Shown: positions 62,929 to 64,000 of the stretch, piece by piece
Layout of the letters: every line of letters starts with the position of its first letter
How positions within the stretch are numbered: the stretch's first letter is position 1
Source: Bradyrhizobium sp. dw_411
GTDB lineage: Bacteria > Pseudomonadota > Alphaproteobacteria > Rhizobiales > Xanthobacteraceae
Length of the DNA stretch: 64,000 nucleotides
NCBI RefSeq assembly: GCF_018449695.1
Contig: NZ_JAAVUY010000003.1
Location: forward strand, 248,001-312,000
Reading direction: 5' to 3'
The notes under the pieces: generated by a model
Told to the model about the DNA's origin: nothing
The model's database searches: none
The model's input: only the letters and a program-made list of their open reading frames with translations
Program-made: the position numbers and the translations under genes

Positions 62929-64000
62929 ATGGATTTGGAACCGACCGCTCAGAACGCTTTCCTGCAGGCGCTGGATCTTTGTGCGAGGAAAGTCCTCGCG
63001 GACGAGCCTGCCCTCGGCATCAACTTTCCCTATGTCACGTCCCCCTCCGGAGCCTGGAAAGTTCTTCCGGCCTCGGTGTCGGCCGGCTACAGCGGAGCGA
63101 ACTGGAGTCACGGCAACTGGTTTTGCGGTTTTTGGGTTGCGCTGCTGCTGGTGTCTTATCTGCGAACCGGCGACCGAAAGTATCTCGACATCGCGACCCA
63201 GCGGCTTTTGCTGGTGGCCCCGCGCGCCGCGGATGGCAATACCCACGACATCGGCTTTATATTCTACCCGAGCGCGGTGGCGGCCTATCACATCACTGGC
63301 GACTCCGCCCATGCGGAGATCGCGGCCAAGGCGGCCGACCGATTGCGGCGGCGGCTGATCATGACCCCGCAGGGCAGCTATATTTCGGCGTGGGGACCGC
63401 TTGACGATCTGCGGGGCCGTCGCTCGTCCGCCATCGATACGATGGCCAACTTGCCGCTGCTGTACTGGGCGGCGCAATATCGGGACGACGCCAGCTTCAC
63501 GCTGGCCGCCGAAGCCCACGCGTTGATGACGCAAAAGGCCTTCATCCGCCCCGACAACTCCACCTATCACGCAGTGGAATACGACCTCGCAACCGGAAGC
63601 CGCGATCGCGGATTTACGTTTCAGGGGTATGCGGACGAGTCGGCTTGGTCGCGCGGTCAAGCCTGGGCGATCTATGGTTATGTCAGGACCGCGGAAGCCA
63701 CCGGCAAGCGGAGCTACCTTGATCTCGCGGAACGGCTGGCCGACTATTATGTCGCCCGGACCGGACCGACGTTGGTTCCGTTCTGGGACTTCGACGATCC
63801 ATCGATCCCCAATGCGCCGCTCGATACATCGACTGCGGCGATCGTGGCTTCCGCGCTGCTCGACATGGGCGCGCTGCATCCCGACGTGCAGAAGGGCGCG
63901 CGTTGGCGACAACACGCGCTCGATATCCTGACTGAGCTTTGCAAGCACCATTTGGCGACGGAGGATGCGCACCGCGGGCTTCTTCGCCACGGATGCTATT
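62929..64000 (+). CDS. GH88 unsaturated glucuronyl hydrolase, cut by right edge
   Basis: The first 357 codons are visible. ATG 62929 has AGGTGAG just upstream; an in-frame ATG at 62914 is an alternative. Family GH88: NWSHGNWFCGFW, Asp107 in NTHDIGFIF and Asp170 in SSAIDTMANLPLLYWA match the two known catalytic aspartates, and GYADESAWSRGQAWAIYG is characteristic. It removes unsaturated uronic acid from oligosaccharides made by polysaccharide lyases. No signal peptide is seen, so it is probably cytoplasmic. Confidence 0.9.
   Translation, partial: MDLEPTAQNAFLQALDLCARKVLADEPALGINFPYVTSPSGAWKVLPASVSAGYSGANWSHGNWFCGFWVALLLVSYLRTGDRKYLDIATQRLLLVAPRAADGNTHDIGFIFYPSAVAAYHITGDSAHAEIAAKAADRLRRRLIMTPQGSYISAWGPLDDLRGRRSSAIDTMANLPLLYWAAQYRDDASFTLAAEAHALMTQKAFIRPDNSTYHAVEYDLATGSRDRGFTFQGYADESAWSRGQAWAIYGYVRTAEATGKRSYLDLAERLADYYVARTGPTLVPFWDFDDPSIPNAPLDTSTAAIVASALLDMGALHPDVQKGARWRQHALDILTELCKHHLATEDAHRGLLRHGCY

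Noticed and set aside
1..64000. CRISPR array, tRNA or rRNA genes, phage attachment sites
   Set aside because: No regularly spaced repeats, cloverleaf-like segments or rRNA-like stretches were noticed on reading both strands; a covariance-model scan would be needed to exclude small RNAs.

Overview
The window is GC-rich, densely coding DNA from what looks like an alphaproteobacterium, most likely of the Bradyrhizobium/Rhodopseudomonas/Afipia group. The pointers are the oxalate genes (frc, oxc), a biotin operon with BioR-type operators beside a bioR gene, a GH17-GT2 NdvB-type glucan synthase, and many solute-binding-protein transporters with GntR/IclR/LysR regulators. No rRNA, tRNA, CRISPR array, prophage or intact insertion sequence was seen. 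It reads as a chromosomal catabolic region made of many small, separately regulated gene cassettes.

Layout. 1-7.2 kb: oxalate locus, with an OxlT-type MFS carrier (cut by the left edge), a 45-residue protein, frc, oxc, a GntR/FCD regulator and a divergent ADP-forming acyl-CoA synthetase. Four copies of a TGGCAT-N5-ATRCCA palindrome tie these units into one apparent regulon. 7.3-15.6 kb: C2/C3 acid metabolism, with an IclR regulator, adenine deaminase, glyoxylate carboligase, a split ThDP decarboxylase, a Bug-type binding protein and a D-2-hydroxyacid dehydrogenase. 15.8-21.5 kb: bioR and bioBFDA plus a translationally coupled gene of unknown function. 21.5-25.1 kb: operon of a triple-RidA-like protein, an LVIVD-type beta-propeller and a CobW/COG0523 GTPase. 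25.3-28.0 kb: NMT1/SsuA-type ABC importer. 28.0-33.7 kb: IclR regulator diverging from a cassette with a citrate-synthase-fold lyase, a class III CoA-transferase, LigB and LigA extradiol dioxygenase subunits and an OxlT-like MFS carrier. 33.7-44.2 kb: a second MFS carrier, a Cache-domain chemoreceptor, a branched-chain-type binding protein, NdvB, a third MFS carrier and small genes. 44.7-50.3 kb: exported or Tat-targeted enzymes (intradiol dioxygenase, class C serine hydrolase, Acg-like nitroreductase), a quinone-oxidoreductase-like MDR enzyme and a LysR regulator. 50.6-58.8 kb: extradiol dioxygenase and FAH-family hydrolase diverging from a GntR regulator, a two-permease ABC importer, a HisD/HpsN-type dehydrogenase and an SDR. 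58.9-61.6 kb: IclR regulator diverging from a YceI - cytochrome b561 - YceI cassette. 62-64 kb: enoyl-CoA hydratase and a GH88 unsaturated glucuronyl hydrolase cut by the right edge.

How the genes fit together. The left third can be read as a route from oxalate and purines into central metabolism: oxalate uptake, CoA activation and decarboxylation, with glyoxylate condensed by carboligase. The middle and right parts hold two ring-cleavage cassettes with their own transporters and regulators. The least explained pieces are the 45-residue protein under an oxalate-type operator, the fifth gene of the biotin operon, the RidA/propeller/CobW operon, and the coupling of LigAB with a CoA-transferase and a citryl-CoA-lyase-like protein.
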